From: Cercozoa sp. M6MM | Lineage: Eukaryota > Endomyxa: Ascetosporea | Length of the DNA: 64,000 bases | Reading direction: 5' to 3' (one strand) | Assembly (NCBI GenBank): GCA_040357565.1 | Contig: JBDODJ010000002.1 | In this document: positions 32,873 to 45,033 of the stretch, one piece after another | Position numbering within the stretch: the stretch's first letter is position 1 | How the letters are laid out: each line of letters begins with the position of its first letter | Notes under the pieces: model-generated | Databases searched by the model: none | What the model was told of the DNA's origin: nothing | What the model saw: only the letters and a program-made list of their open reading frames with translations | Program-made: the position numbers and the translations under genes

Positions 32873-35607
32873 CTACGCTCCTCTTAGCAGCAAGCCACGA
32901 TCATTGCTGTCGGTTAAAGTAAGTTCAGCGCTGTCGTCGGAGATGGATCCATCGTTCTCGTGGCTGAAGATGAGTTCTTGATCATTGTCGCGCGGCTCAT
33001 CCTCTTGCTACAGTACATAGTAGTATCCGAGTCGCTATTGTTTCACTTTATAGCAGACAGATTGCTAAGTATATTACCGATCTGCTTCCGCGCGGAAGAT
33101 GCGCGTTGTCACTGGATTCGAGATCAATGAAAGCAGTGCTGCGTTGGTTTCGCTTCCTCCACAAAAGCAAAGCTGAACATAGAGCGACACACGCTGAGAC
33201 AGCCGACAGAGTGATGAGAGCTGGGACTTTCAATGAGCTTCGTGACTTTTGGGAGAAGCCTGGATTTTCGTTCGAGACAGAAGAAGCTGTGCCAAACGCC
33301 GAGTCGTCGTTGAAGATGATGCGGTTATAGAGGCGGCCCAAACCACCGACAGGCACCTCTCTCAGGCGCTGCGTGCACTCGTGGAGATTCAGCTTGTCAG
33401 TCTGCGCCGTGCCTTCGATGAACGAAATTAAGACTTGCAGTCCGCATGCCGAGTTGCGTCGGAGCAACAGCAGCTTTCGAACCAAAGCTGCGTCGCCAGA
33501 CGCGCCCAACAGCTGCAGCAGCGCAGCGTCTTCTTCAGGAAGCTGTACTTTATCGCAAAGACATAGGTGCTAGACAGCTCAATAGTTCCGAATTCCACGC
33601 CATTGAAACAACGGCACCTCAGTGATAGGAGTGACGGCTGAATTGCCAAGCACATAGTGGTTTCCGTTTTGAAACCGAACGAATGACTTCGACGAAGCTG
33701 TGAAGCCCGCGAAGTGCTTCTCAGCAGCCATTGTCGGTGTTTGTGCATCCAGTTCGCCGCTGAGGACGAGAAGATCTGCGGAACTTACGGGAAAACCCTC
33801 AAAAAAATGATCGCGCTTGTATCGTGGCCATGGATGCTTTGCTTCCAGCGACAGCATCTGTTCCAACGAAACAAGTCCCGGAGCGAACAAGGCAGTGCGT
33901 TCAAAGTTTTCCAAAGCGTCGACGGACGTATTTACATCGTTCCAAAACTCGGAGGCAACTACCGCGTCGAAAGTACAAATGTTACCCATGGCATGCTTGG
34001 ACTTGGTTCTTACCAATAGTGTTGTACAAGACCGGAGTGGTCGACCAGATGTCCGCTGCCCTGTCCCTGTCCCCGCTCGTATCGTTTGCACCAAAGACAA
34101 CATCTGCGAAAGGGTTAATCACAATATTACGTAAACTTCTAATGCAACACAAGTAATTTACTGTAACTTAGAGCAGTACACGAAGAAGAACGCACCAAAT
34201 AATTGAATCACTGCTGTGACGTCAATCTTTGAGCATCGTCTGACACGGTGCAGTAAAGGCATGATGTAAGCGCGAAATGGCGACTCGATCAACGTCGAAA
34301 GTGCTACGCGAAGTACTTTGCGTGTCAAACCAGCTTTCGCGAGATCTTGACAGTGCTTGACATCATCTATGTCCTTGCTTTCACTCAGTGTGTCCGCTAT
34401 TCGGCGTACAACTTGGCACGGGAACGGACCAAAGTGTTGACTGCACTCGGGATCCGCTGCGCACTGTCGGCACAAGCGTTCGCCTTGTTTCTCGAAGTGG
34501 ACGTCGAATTGGTTGAATGCAGACCGGCCAGCTGGATAGAAATCACCGCCTGTTACCATGGTGCTGTCCAAAACTATCTTGTCGGCTCGCGCAAGTGTCC
34601 AATCGGGAACCTATAAATATAGAACGAACATTTTATCGTCAAGAAAATACACGGCAGTCGGAAAGCCGTATTTAAATTGAGATGCCCCGTCGGTTTACCA
34701 GATCCGTAGGAGGGCGTTGGCTGGTAATGGCTTCATTGACGACTTGAGCATAGCGACTCACCCACGCAGTACCATAGGAAACACCGTACACGATCACTTC
34801 GGCGTTGTGGTGCAATTGGCGCGTCATTGTGACTAAACTAGCGAGATCTAACGCGGCTTCGGTCACGGAGAGTGCGCGAAAGGCATCGTTGTCGGAGTCT
34901 TCGCGAACGTGCAGATTCCTTTCGACCTCTTTGGTGCATCGCTGCACCTCCTCAATCACGATTGAAGTCCCACCTCGACTACCACTCAGCTCAGCTCCTG
35001 TGGCGACGCATTCAATCCGCTGACTTCGTGCAACAAAGCGGTGGTCCGCTGTGTAGACAGCAACGTTTTTGAAAGCGATCAGAGTCCACAGCTGCTCCAT
35101 TGTTTCCTCGAGTGCGACGCTGGATGCTCCGGGTCCTCCTTGCAGCAACCACACCACCGATTGGACTGAGGTCTCACTGGATTCCTTCAACAGACGCTTC
35201 ACAAACAGTTGCGTTGTTCGCGTGGAGGCGGGAATCTCGTGTCGGAGTGGCACGGTGACCATCGTGCACTCTGCTTCTACAACGTGCGTTGGACTAGTAC
35301 TCGGGCTGCTTGAGGACGCACTTGCAGCAAAGAGGAGCTCGTACAGTCGCTTGCCTTTCGTCACTCCTTTCGCCTTGTCGTAGTCGCTCGAATCGCGGAA
35401 GACACGCGATAGAGACGGCTGTGCAGCTAAAATGTGAGGTGGATACCAGCCAGAGACGCTCGTGGTGACGCCTTTGAAGTGCGTCTCACTCTCTAGTGAG
35501 TATAGAGGACACTTGCTCCATGCTATTAGTTGAGACTGAGAGTCTCCAACCGGAATTTGACCTGTCACGGCTACTCCTCCCAGCAACAGCAGAGTTAAGG
35601 TCAACAT
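32873..35607 (-). CDS. Secreted/membrane-anchored S33-like serine peptidase
   Basis: This is an alpha/beta-hydrolase peptidase of the prolyl/tripeptidyl aminopeptidase type (MEROPS S33-like). The start MLTLTLLLLGGVAVTG is a signal peptide. The oxyanion motif is WLLQGGPGASS, the nucleophile elbow is VYGVSYGTAWVSRY (GxSxG), the acid is in LVLSGELDAQTP, and the histidine in FQNGNHYVLG. Near the C-terminus a single hydrophobic span (ALITLSAVSACVALCSALLLW) is followed by basic residues (RKRNQR) and an acidic cytosolic tail, making a type I membrane protein. That tail is unusual for the family. The first exon is long (34718-35607) and joins in phase to VPDWTLARADKIVLD. The last exon ends DRGLLLRGA at TAG 32873. 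Confidence 0.88.
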
Positions 35608-35697
35608 AGGTTTAACCTTGCACGTGAAATGGTAAAATACTGCTACTCAGCGTGTCGGCAAGAAACGCAAAAGGTTATAGAAACGCCGCACTGCCCA

Positions 35698-36767
35698 TTA
35701 CTTCAGGACGGAGCTTCGTTCGTGTTGAGCCCGAAGTTCGACATACAAGGAGAAGAGCATGTGAAGCGAGTCAACGGGTTTGTTCGCATGGAAAGGGATA
35801 TCGAGCATGGCGCAAGCCAACTGCAGCACCTCGCTCGTCGACATACCAAAGGCATCGGGCACTTCGCTCGCTTGGACTGCTTCATCCTACACAAAGAACG
35901 CGTTTAAGTAATGTCTTAGACTTTAGTTTAGTGTTGAGACAAAGGAACCGATTTCAAAGCATCCTCGACTTGACTGGGGAGCACTTGCAGCAGTTCGTCG
36001 AGAGGCGGCATCTCTTGACTGTAAGCGTACTTCTCAGGTGCTTTCCTGCGCTGGACTTGCTTCACGCTGCGAATCCATGCGTCAACTTTGTGCACTTGTC
36101 GTGTTGCGGCAGAGATCGAGCGTACACGTGCGTGCCGACCGGGCACGCGCTGGCCAAGCTGCCGGAGTTGCAACTCGAGAGCTCCTGCGTCGGAAGAACT
36201 GAACAAGCACGGCGCATTACTGACACACGATCAACTACATTTAGTCAAAGATTAAATATACAGCGCAGACGGCTCATCGAGCACTTTGAGTCCCAAGAAG
36301 TCGGCTTTGCCGTCCGGCCGCGCCGGCTTCACGAAGTTGTCGATGGCACCGACGCAGGGAACAAACGCAGGGGCGAACGGAGTCAACTCGGTGGGTAGAT
36401 CGAGTGTTTCAGGTTTGTACGTAGATATGTGTGCAAAAAGTCGTGCTACGTTTGGCGAAACTTGCAAGTTTTCGTATTCGGCGGGATTGTACAGTTGCGG
36501 CAGGCGCGAACTCTCCGCGCTTTTTGCTCCGTCGCGATGAGATTGCCCTGAAAGAGGCGAAATCGGCGAGTCTCGCGAATTTCGCGGCGAGCGAGCGCTC
36601 GGTGGCCGAGCTGAGCGTAGACGAATGCTGGGCACACGAGCAGTGTCTTTTTCGTCTCCCGGAGACGCAAAGCCCGAGTTGCTTTCAGAAGCAGAGATCT
36701 CGCTTCCTGTTTCGTCGCTCGGCAGGTTCGAACTGCTAAAACTGTCCTGCCAGTTTTCCTGCTGCAT
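35698..36767 (-). CDS. IFT46: Intraflagellar transport protein 46
   Basis: IFT46 is a core IFT-B subunit needed to assemble flagella and to import outer dynein arms. The N-terminal 80 residues are Ser-rich and disordered (MQQENWQDSFSSSNLPSDE). The conserved region then reads LFAHISTYKPETLDLPTELT, PAFVPCVGAIDNFVKPARPD and LGLKVLDEP, close to the human LIDLDHKLKPFIPDFIPAVG and LGLLVLDEP. Downstream exons have KVDAWIRSVKQVQRRKAP, YSQEMPPLDELLQVLPSQVE and a last exon with LDIPFHANKPVDSLHMLFSL, matching the human SLHLLFSLYSEF. Three exons; the stop is near 35698. Its presence shows the organism makes a cilium or flagellum. Confidence 0.93.
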
Positions 36768-36944
36768 TGGAAAGACTGCAATTTAAACACTGCTAACCGG
36801 CTAGGGAAAGTTTCAACGAGAAGAGCGGCAATTTTTGGTTTTTGCACCGCGCAGATACCAATAAATTTAAATAATCGAGCTGCCTGTAAATTTATCGACC
36901 CTTCGTTTCCCCGATGATTTTAATCGGAGTTAAAGTCTTCGGCT

Positions 36945-37443
36945 ATGAAGGAGTCTAAGGGAGATGTAGTGCACGTAAGTCTAGTGAGCATGCTGTTCTT
37001 GGTTGCCGGCTGGTTTTTGGCTGCAATGATATGCAAGGCACAGATGCTCGTCTCGCCGAGAGATCCCATGCGCCGGCACGCGCACCGACGCGCAGCGGAT
37101 GCACACGAACTGTCGCTGAGCTACAATGTTCCAAGCGCTGTATTCCGTGCTGGTGACTACATCCGCGTGGTTCCGAGACTCTCCAGTGACCACCGTGTAC
37201 CCCTCCTTCTCCCCGCTAAAAAGGTTTCAGCTGCAATGGCACTTTGTTGATCGACAGGTGTACGTCGACAGGTTCGTGCTGGATGAAGCTCCGCCCTTGT
37301 GTCCTGGGATAGTGTTCGACCCATCGACAGGTGTATTTCAGGGGACAGGCACGCAACGGTGTGCCCGCCGAGTGCATCACATCACCGCGATTGCTCAAGG
37401 CATGGCGTCGCATGTCTTCCTCACCTTCGAGATTATGGACTAA
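36945..37443 (+). CDS. Small membrane/secreted protein with putative Ig-like (He_PIG-type) domain
   Basis: The protein starts MKESKGDVVHVSLVSMLFLV and has one hydrophobic segment (about residues 11-30) that would act as a signal anchor. After a 34-bp intron (37224-37257) the frame continues KVYVDRFVLDEAPPLCPG, then IVFDPSTGVFQGTGTQ and SHVFLTFEIMD. The pattern of proline/glycine, then FDPSTG, then GTGTQ, then a final beta strand resembles He_PIG/cadherin-like Ig domains (LPPGLSFDPATGxxxGTP). The identification is by pattern only. The gene is head-to-head with IFT46 across about 177 bp. Confidence 0.55.
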
Positions 37444-37647
37444 TTTTGTCGTTGCGATCATGAAGAAACGAAACAAGCGTGTGCGTACTGTAACACAGAA
37501 ATCGTTCTACGGAGCGGCACCATTCGTCAGTTTAACTTTAGTAGCGGCGTCGACGACGGCGCGCCTCGGCGGCTTCTGTGCTACTGGTTTAAACTCAAAC
37601 ATGTGCATGGATGTACATGCGATGTAATGCGATTCGATTCCGATCAA

Positions 37648-40600
37648 TCAGGAGGAGTCGTAGTCGCTACTGTCAAGCAGCGAGACCGGAGACGGCATTC
37701 GTGTCACACCCTCAGCAATGTCCTGTAGTCGTAAGAAGCACTGCCGCACAAAGAGACACAACTGCGAGGTCAATTTCGGCACTTGCCAGGTTTCTGGAAT
37801 CGACAGAAGTCTAGACACACGACAAGAGGTGATGTACAGTTGACAATTGATACAAAAAAGGATTCAGGGCACATGTAGGCGAAGTGAAGCGAAACATCGT
37901 GCGAGTATACTCGCTGCAGGATGTGCAACATCTCGCTCAGCGTTCGGACGCACTCGTGTCGTGCCGAGTCGCCTACAGTCAGTGCAGAGTACATACTGAC
38001 GGGGTCGCTGCAAGAAGGGGCATATACCAAGCGGGGTCGACCGCAGCACCTGCAGCAGCATGTCGGCAAAGTGACGCGGAGACCGACCTTGCGACGCGTC
38101 GAACAGCAGTCGCCAGTGCCTCGCATCCTGTGCAGTCAGAGTTAGATTAAAGTCAAGTAGAGCAACACGACTAAGATAAACAAGGTTGGAACCGACCAGA
38201 GTGCGGGCAGTGCGTGTCAACACAGCGGCCGCTAGCAGCGGGTCCGTCTCAAACACGACCTGAAGGGAGGGAGAGGCGTAAATTAGAGAGAGGCCCCAGG
38301 GAGTACGGGTGTGCAGAGAGAGCGGAAGAAAGCAATCAAACCTGAGCGTACAACGGCAGCATGTGTCGCTCAGTCAGAGCGATCGACCGCAGCAAACGGT
38401 TGAGCACGAGTGCCAGAGAGGGTTTCGACGATCCGCGAAGTAAGGCACGTGCCGCACCGTGTCGTGCCTGTGTAACTGTGGCACTGAGCACTGTGGTGAA
38501 CACGTGCTGACGGTCCCAATGACATGTGTCACAGTTAGTGCGACCGTAAGTGTCACCCTGGTCGCAGTCGTCAGTGTCACCATCACTGCGACTGAAGCGA
38601 TCACTGCGACTGCGACTGCTGACACTGCTGACGCTGTCCGTCGTGTCGAGCGTCACGTGTGTGTTGTCGTCCGTGCGGATGCAAATCAGCGGGTTCTGAT
38701 GTCCACGCGGATGCACCACGAGGACATCGGTGTCGTAACGGTCGCCGCGCGCACTCCTGGCAGCGCACGTGACACTGCGAAAGGCGGCGACGTCGCTGGC
38801 CACCACGCTGTGTCGCCACTGCGCCCACATACTTATATATCCCCTACCCCCATAAACCCCTGTGCCCCTATACCTCCTATATCCCTTATACACCCTGGTA
38901 CCTCACTGTCGCACTGAACAAAGCAAAGCAAGACATGTCGCCGCGTGAGCACATAGAGCACTGTCTGAGCCTTCACGGAAGCGCTGGCAGTCTCGACCTG
39001 CATCAGCGTGTGACAGCGCAGCAGGTGCGCCCGGCGAAACTGCGGCACCTGCGGCGGCACCTGTACCGGCGACGCTACCAGCGTCGCCGTCTCACATGGC
39101 GACGGTCTGGGGAGGGCATATGGGCATAGGGGCATGAGAGGCATGGAATAAACAGAGGGAGGACAAAGGTACCCCGACAGTGATACAGGAGGAAAGGCGC
39201 CATTGAGCGACGTGCTAGTGCTGGTATCGGTGCTGCAGGTGTCGCCTGTTTGTTGAATCGTCGTGTCTGCGACGGTCCCTGTGAGGAATGAACAAAGAGT
39301 ACCAAGGGGAGGGAAGTAGTGGGGGGGGGGGGGGTGAGAATACCTCCGTAGTCAATCTGCAACGCCAACACAATCGTCCTATCATCGTCATTGACGGCAC
39401 AGTCAGCGTGATCACTGTCAATGTCACCGTCAGTGGCGTGACCCACAAGGAGCACGAGTGACGGTGCCACCAGCAGTGAGACACGTGCGCACGGTAGCAT
39501 CAGTCGCTGCAGCCACAGACACTGACACGTGGCGGCCTCTACACACACACACATAGTAAGAAAAGGACATGCGACAGTGTGCACACGTGCGTGCGGTACC
39601 GCTGATGCCATGTGCCGACAGAGCGTACTGATGGTGCTGCTGCTGTCTCTGCTGACGGTGCGGTCGCTTTGATCGCATGTCCACACGCGAAACCGTCCAG
39701 ACCAATCGACCACATGCACGTGCGTCGGTAACGGTGCCGAGTGTGCGAAATGTTGCGACTCGCTCGTCGCGTATCACTCTGACGTGACGGTTTCTCCAAC
39801 TGACCACTGTGCGATCAGTCTGATCGTCAGGCGAAACGACGGTGCGGTCATCAATGTCAACCGGCGTCACGGAGAAACGTGAGTCACGGACGCGGATCAA
39901 CTTGTCTGTGTCAAGGAGAGGGTATAGGGCAAGGGACAAAAGGAACTGCAACGAGAATACAGGAGCAAGGGCAAGTGGAGTGTTGGGGGGGGGGGGGGGG
40001 GACAAAAAAAAGACAATGAGCGAACCGTGGCACAGTCGGAAACGACCAAAGCCACCGTCGCCGAGTGCACACACGAACCGTCCCGACGGTGTCAGAACGA
40101 GCGATCGGCGGTTCGCCGTGTGCAGCAGAGTGGCGCACGGTGACACACTGACATGTGTGACGGTTTCTGCCACCGAGAGACGGTTCACAACAAATCGATC
40201 ACTGTCGAGATCGATTCGACCGTTAGTGGAAGCGTCAGCGAAAACGTCAGTGGAACAGTCACGACGACACGTGTCGTCGGTCAGCGTGATCAGAGTGTCA
40301 CGGTGCACGACTCCGACAGTGTCGCCACATGCACATAGCGACAGTGCCTGGTGCTCACTCGCCTGATCGCCCACGTGCTCACTCAGTAACCGAGTAGTCA
40401 CATCGGTCACCTCGCCTGTCAGCCTGTCGGCAGCGGATACCTCACATAGGTACACCTGGCCTTGCTCCGACACTACATGACCAGGTGGGGTAAAGGGTAA
40501 TGGAGGGGGGGGGGTAAGACTGGCGGAATGGGGAAACACACGTGCACACAGCAGACGCGAAGTGACGCACAACTGCTCGATCTTGCCAGTCGAACTGTCG

Positions 40601-41427
40601 ATGGTACGCAAGATACATAACAGCACATCCGCGCGGATTCCTAGGAGGTTCAAGTCATACCTGATCCGCTTGGCGCGTCCGCGCGGACTACCCGAGTCCC
40701 AGTCGACCGACACGACGCGACCGCACTCAGAGCCAACCCAGAGCACGTGCCGACTCTGAGTGCCACCGACACTGACCACACGGAGGTTACCGAAACGCCA
40801 GTGCGCACGCAGTGACACGTGCCACTGATTGCGTGTCCTATTGTCTGCTTGACCCACACGTACCGACACGTATTAATTGGTCACAGGTGTCATTTGGTCA
40901 CAAGGTACCAAGACCAAAAAACTGCCGCTCAACTTGCGACGGTCCCGACACATCCGGTCGTCGCTCGAAACAGAAAATCAAAATCTCGCGTTTCGTTGTC
41001 AAAACTGCCACTTCCACTGCACCAAACAATTTTTTTGTTTTTTGTTTTTTGTACTTCCGCGCGGGTGCAGAAAGATACCAAAATCCTCCGTTTCTCGACA
41101 GACAGCACTTGTGAATTTTCCGTATTTCTCTTTGCATTCCTCTGCAAGAAGTAAGTACAGGAGAGACAATAACTCATTGTGACAATGACACTAGGCACCG
41201 TTGAGCGAGCAGTTGGCGACACGCACGTGTCCGACAGTGTCTAAAAAGGGAAAGATCACGTCCGCACGGATGCAAGGAAGAGCGAAACTACCTCGAGATA
41301 CGGGTTTCCACAGCGACACAGAGTGCGTGCAGACAAGAACCAGCGGCGACGCGGCATGGCCAGATGAAAGACATTCAATGACCTCAGTGCCGCCACCGAC
41401 TTGGTGCCACGCGTTGCTTAGATGCAT
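37648..41427 (-). CDS. RIC1: RIC1-like Rab GEF subunit (beta-propeller protein)
   Basis: RIC1 with RGP1 forms the Ypt6/RAB6 guanine-nucleotide exchange factor at the Golgi. The N-terminus MHLSNAWHQVGG, then PLVLVCTHSVSLWKP, matches the RIC1 opening (a GWP-like start, then a hydrophobic strand and LELW). A long propeller region follows (GSECGRVVSVDWDSG, CACGDTVGVVHRDTL, VSVSPCATLLHTANRR). The C-terminal part has ALVLNRLLRSIALTERHMLP, VVFETDPLLAAAVLTRTART and DARHWRLLFDASQGRSPRHF, paralleling the RIC1 signature (CARKTEYALWNYLF...PKDLFEECL). The C-terminus is LTSQLCLFVRQCFLRLQDIA, ending SLLDSSDYDSS at 37648. Many introns carry G-runs on the plus strand. One candidate intron is only 36 bp. The RIC1 call rests on both termini. 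Confidence 0.65.
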
Positions 41428-41621
41428 TGCTAAACGCGCGAGCGCGCGTTATCTTCACTGTACACACACGTGCACTGCTTTGTAGTACTAACTACAGGTG
41501 CGACTCGACTGGAAAAAGCACGACAGCAATTCTTCGACGGCCAGCAAAGCCGTGGTACTGAGCATCTACTGTATAGCTGCGCTGAGTGTGAAATACGGTG
41601 ACGTGAAATCAACAGAAACTT

Positions 41622-43381
41622 ATTCAGCGAACGTGTCTCGTCCCGACAGTGCAACGAAGCTAACGTAGGACATGTCGCGTCGCACGAGCAAGGTCACAAT
41701 CTGATCGCCACCGGCGTGTTCTGACAACAAGCATCAGTTAAAGAAACGGGCAGACAACAGTAACAGATACCCTGTGCTGAGAAGGGAAGCGAGGTGCGGT
41801 AGAAGGAGAGCGGGGCATCTGACACGCCCCAGAAACTCAATGCCATCCACGGCAGATCACGGTCACGCAACAGCTGAACCGCCTGCAAAGGGAAGAATAC
41901 AAAGAATACAGCCAAGAAAATGAAAGTTTGACCTTGTTAAACAAGTCGAGTTGCTGTGATCCATTCAAAAACGTTCGCGCTTGTTGGCATAACACGCCGC
42001 ACTTTGCCGCCTCTTCATCTGCAAACACATGTTTCCACAATAGCCAAAGTACGAGAAAAATGCACCGAGACACTGCGAAACTGCAACGTCGAAAAGAGAG
42101 TGAGTGTCGCCTTCATGTGGAAGAGGCAATCGCATATTCAACAAGGCGAGAATGTCATGAAGTGCTTGCAGCTCTTCTTTGCTCTGCTGCGTGTTCGTGC
42201 TCTACACAAGCAGATGCCGTTTTAGGCCACAAACAACTGCATCTATAGAAACTACGAATGCTGAAGGAATCCGCAGATCGTTCGTCAGCTACCAAACTAT
42301 TAAACAAGCAGGGAAAGCATCAAGTATATCAAAGGTACATGTCGATGGAACTCGGGCGAAACTTGAGTGACTTTGCCGCGAGAATTTTCAGGAATTACGG
42401 GTGCTTTCTCACTGGCGATCACGACCTGCTTTCAAAACTTGATACAAGGAACGAAGAGTGAAAATCAAGTGACACCTTGGCATCATTGACGCGATTCTGG
42501 AGACACCACTGAACGCGCTCGTAGATGCGACCCTTGCGCATGTAGGCATCCGAGGACAGCTCGACGAAAATGCGTCTAAGTGAGTCGCGACTTTCGCGGA
42601 AGCCACTGCGACTTCCAGACTAAAGCAAAGGATGCTCTCGGTGGTTACAAAAAAACACACGAAAGTACCAGTCCAAATTGTTGATACGTGTCTCGATCGA
42701 CGTGCAAAACCACTGTTAATTAATCAGAATGCACAGATTAAAGAGTGCAGCATACAACACAAAGAGCAGTTCATACGTGTGAGAGCATCTGCATTGCCAA
42801 CGATGCACATTGTGTTCCCTCTGTAAGCGCACTTCTATTCAAAGATACTCAAAGCACAAACAAAGCACCTGTCTGCTTCGGTTCGCATGGCCACTGCCGT
42901 GAAAGTGTTGCGGTCGCTCTTCTTCGTCTGCTTCTTGTCGTCGTCACTCTTGCCACTGCTCGTGTTGACGAAAGGACGCAGGACATTCGGCGAAAGTAGC
43001 GTTTCTAATGGCCCTTCGTAGATCCAGTATCGCAGGGTGCTACTCCAGGATCAGTAATTGCGCAAAAACACCATCAGAAAGGTCAACGAAGTATTTACGA
43101 ATCTGGCGACAGCTCGGCCAGCGTCAGGTCTTGAACGTCGTGTGTCGCCTTCAAACATCAGTCACGCCGTGACTAACAATAAGGTCATGGTAGCACACAT
43201 ACCGGAAGCAGCAGCGCGGCCTGGCAAGTGGCAGCATGAGACTGCAGCAGCAACTCATGGCGCGATCGTTCATCGTTGAGCGATGACTGCCAGCACACCA
43301 ACCTGGCACCGGCATCCGACGCACCTGAAAAGTCCATGCACACGCGCACGCGTCTTCACTCGCTAAATTTTCGCTAGACAT
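41622..43381 (-). CDS. RPP40: RNase P/MRP subunit p40
   Basis: RPP40 is a protein subunit of nuclear RNase P and RNase MRP, which process tRNA 5' leaders and pre-rRNA. Family features: the N-terminal LVCWQSSLNDERSRHELLLQ (human: LVCEKSNFGNHKSRHRHLVQ), a disordered Lys-rich exon (VNTSSGKSDDDKKQTKKSD), GRIYERVQWCLQNRVNDAK (human: SKKYERISWSF), and the C-terminal PWMALSFWGVSDAPLSF (human: APWVTLSVQGFADSPVSW). It ends with GGDQIVTLLVRRDMSYVSF. The stop is at 41622. The start (ATG 43381, MSSENLASEDACA) is tentative because the first intron is not fully resolved. Confidence 0.82.
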
Positions 43382-43604
43382 TAGGCGTATATGCCTGCCC
43401 AGGACCAAATACACTCCTTTAAGTAGTTTGCCCAATTTGCTTTGCACTGCCAAAGTAGACATGTGCTGTGTGTGTGGATTGGTGTTCAAAGCGTGTTACT
43501 AGTGCTAGCATCACTGAATGTGCGTTTCCCCGAGGTCGATCAGAAAATGGCGGGTTCTGGGAAGCGTGGATGTGTTGATTTTTTGGTTCTGTCAGCAGTG
43601 AGAC
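43382..43604. promoter_or_regulatory. Bidirectional promoter between RPP40 and macro-domain gene
   Basis: The 223-bp stretch separates divergent start codons. No recognisable core elements were seen; the call is by position. Confidence 0.4.
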
Positions 43605-45033
43605 ATGCCACGTGTGCTGCCGTCCTTCGTGGCACCGCCCAGCGAGGAAACCGTCAGTTTTGTCCGACATTTGTATGTTTCGTTTTGACTGCATGTTTGT
43701 GCAGAGGCGCGCCATTGTGCAACGCAACCGCGTGCGCCGGGAGGCACGCGAGGCAGCTCAAGCAGCCGCCTGTGTCGATCGTGCCACTGCCTCGATCAGC
43801 TCGGACCGAAGTGAGTCACACGATGTCCAACAAGAGAAGCGCACACGCATCCGCGCGGACGACACTACGACAAAGAAACGCCGCGTCGCCGAGCCAGACG
43901 CTAAAGTTGACGAAAGCGAGGAAAACGACGATGATTTGGACGAGCTTGAGCTGTCCGAGGAAGAAGAGGAAATCAATGAGGCTGTAAGGGTAACCCTTTT
44001 GTTTGAGCAGGTCGCGTTTAGTACAGGTGGTTTCTGTCTGGGACAGGATGAGCTGAATCGGTCTGGGCGTCGCGACGATTCCGACGAGATGGACGACTTT
44101 TTGGACGACGACGATCAGGAAGAGGAGGAGGAGGAAGAGGAGTACGTACCAATGCGAGACAGTGACAGTGACAGCGATAGTGATAATGAGGACGACGGGA
44201 ACATCTACGGCAACGAGAAGGCACCCAAAGCAGCCGGTGTCGATGTCGCTTCCTTAAGAGAAGATCTCACCGTCACTTTGGGACAGGTACAGACGGACGT
44301 AGTGATATCCCGATTCAGTTTGTGCTTCCGTGTTGATCCCATTGTGTGATGTGCATGTAGAGGAAAGTATCGGTGGTGCAAGGTGATGTGAGTAATCTTT
44401 CGGTGGACGCGTTGGTGCATCCGACCGACGCGTTTCTGTCGCTGCACGGTGCCGTGGGCCGCGCTCTGTCGGCACAGGCGGCTTCCTCAGGCGCCGACTT
44501 GTTGCGCATCCTCTCGTGTCGGCAGACGCAACTGTCCACCAGTGCGGCATGTCTGACCCGGTGTACGCGCATCAAGGGCTTGCCCTGTAAATCCCTGGTG
44601 CATGTGCACTCGCCCAACTACCGCAAGGCGTCGGATCCTGACAAGGCACTCACTGAGGTTGTTGTTTCTCCTTCTTGTCATCCTGCTGCTACCTTGCTGC
44701 TGCCTCAGGCTGTGCTGTCCGTGTTGGAACAAGCAGACAAGGCCAAAGCAGTCACTGTGGCCTTGCCGAGTATCGGCACGGGTGCCAATCGATACCCATT
44801 GCACGAGGCTGTAATGTCACGTTTACACAAGTTTCTCCGCACTGTTAGCATGTATGTTACTGCATTGCTTTGGTGGACAGGCACGGGTCATGGTGCGCGC
44901 TGTCAAGGGATACTTTGACGCCACTCCCGCCAGTACCACCTCCACCGTGCGGCACGTCTACTTTGTTCTATACGACGATCGCACGGCACGCAAATTCGTC
45001 TCGGCACTGCGGACGCTGCAGAACTCTGACTGA
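43605..45033 (+). CDS. MacroH2A-type macro-domain protein with acidic N-terminus
   Basis: The C-terminal ~190 residues are a macro domain closest to that of macroH2A: SVVQGDVSNLSVDALVHPTD, LHGAVGRALSAQA, VALPSIGTGANRYPLHEAV and VRHVYFVLYDDRTARKFV. These match macroH2A blocks such as [20 protein letters not shown] and IAFPSIGSGRNGFP. Instead of a histone H2A fold, the N-terminus (MPRVLPSFVAPPSEETVSF, then RRAIVQRNRVRREARE) leads to long acidic runs, including EEEEEEEEY and an alternating Asp-Ser tract (44080-44210), with a basic patch (TTKKRRVAEP). This suggests a nuclear ADP-ribose-binding or histone-chaperone-like protein; function is inferred. Six or so exons have agreeing phases. The stop is at 45031-45033. 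Confidence 0.87.
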
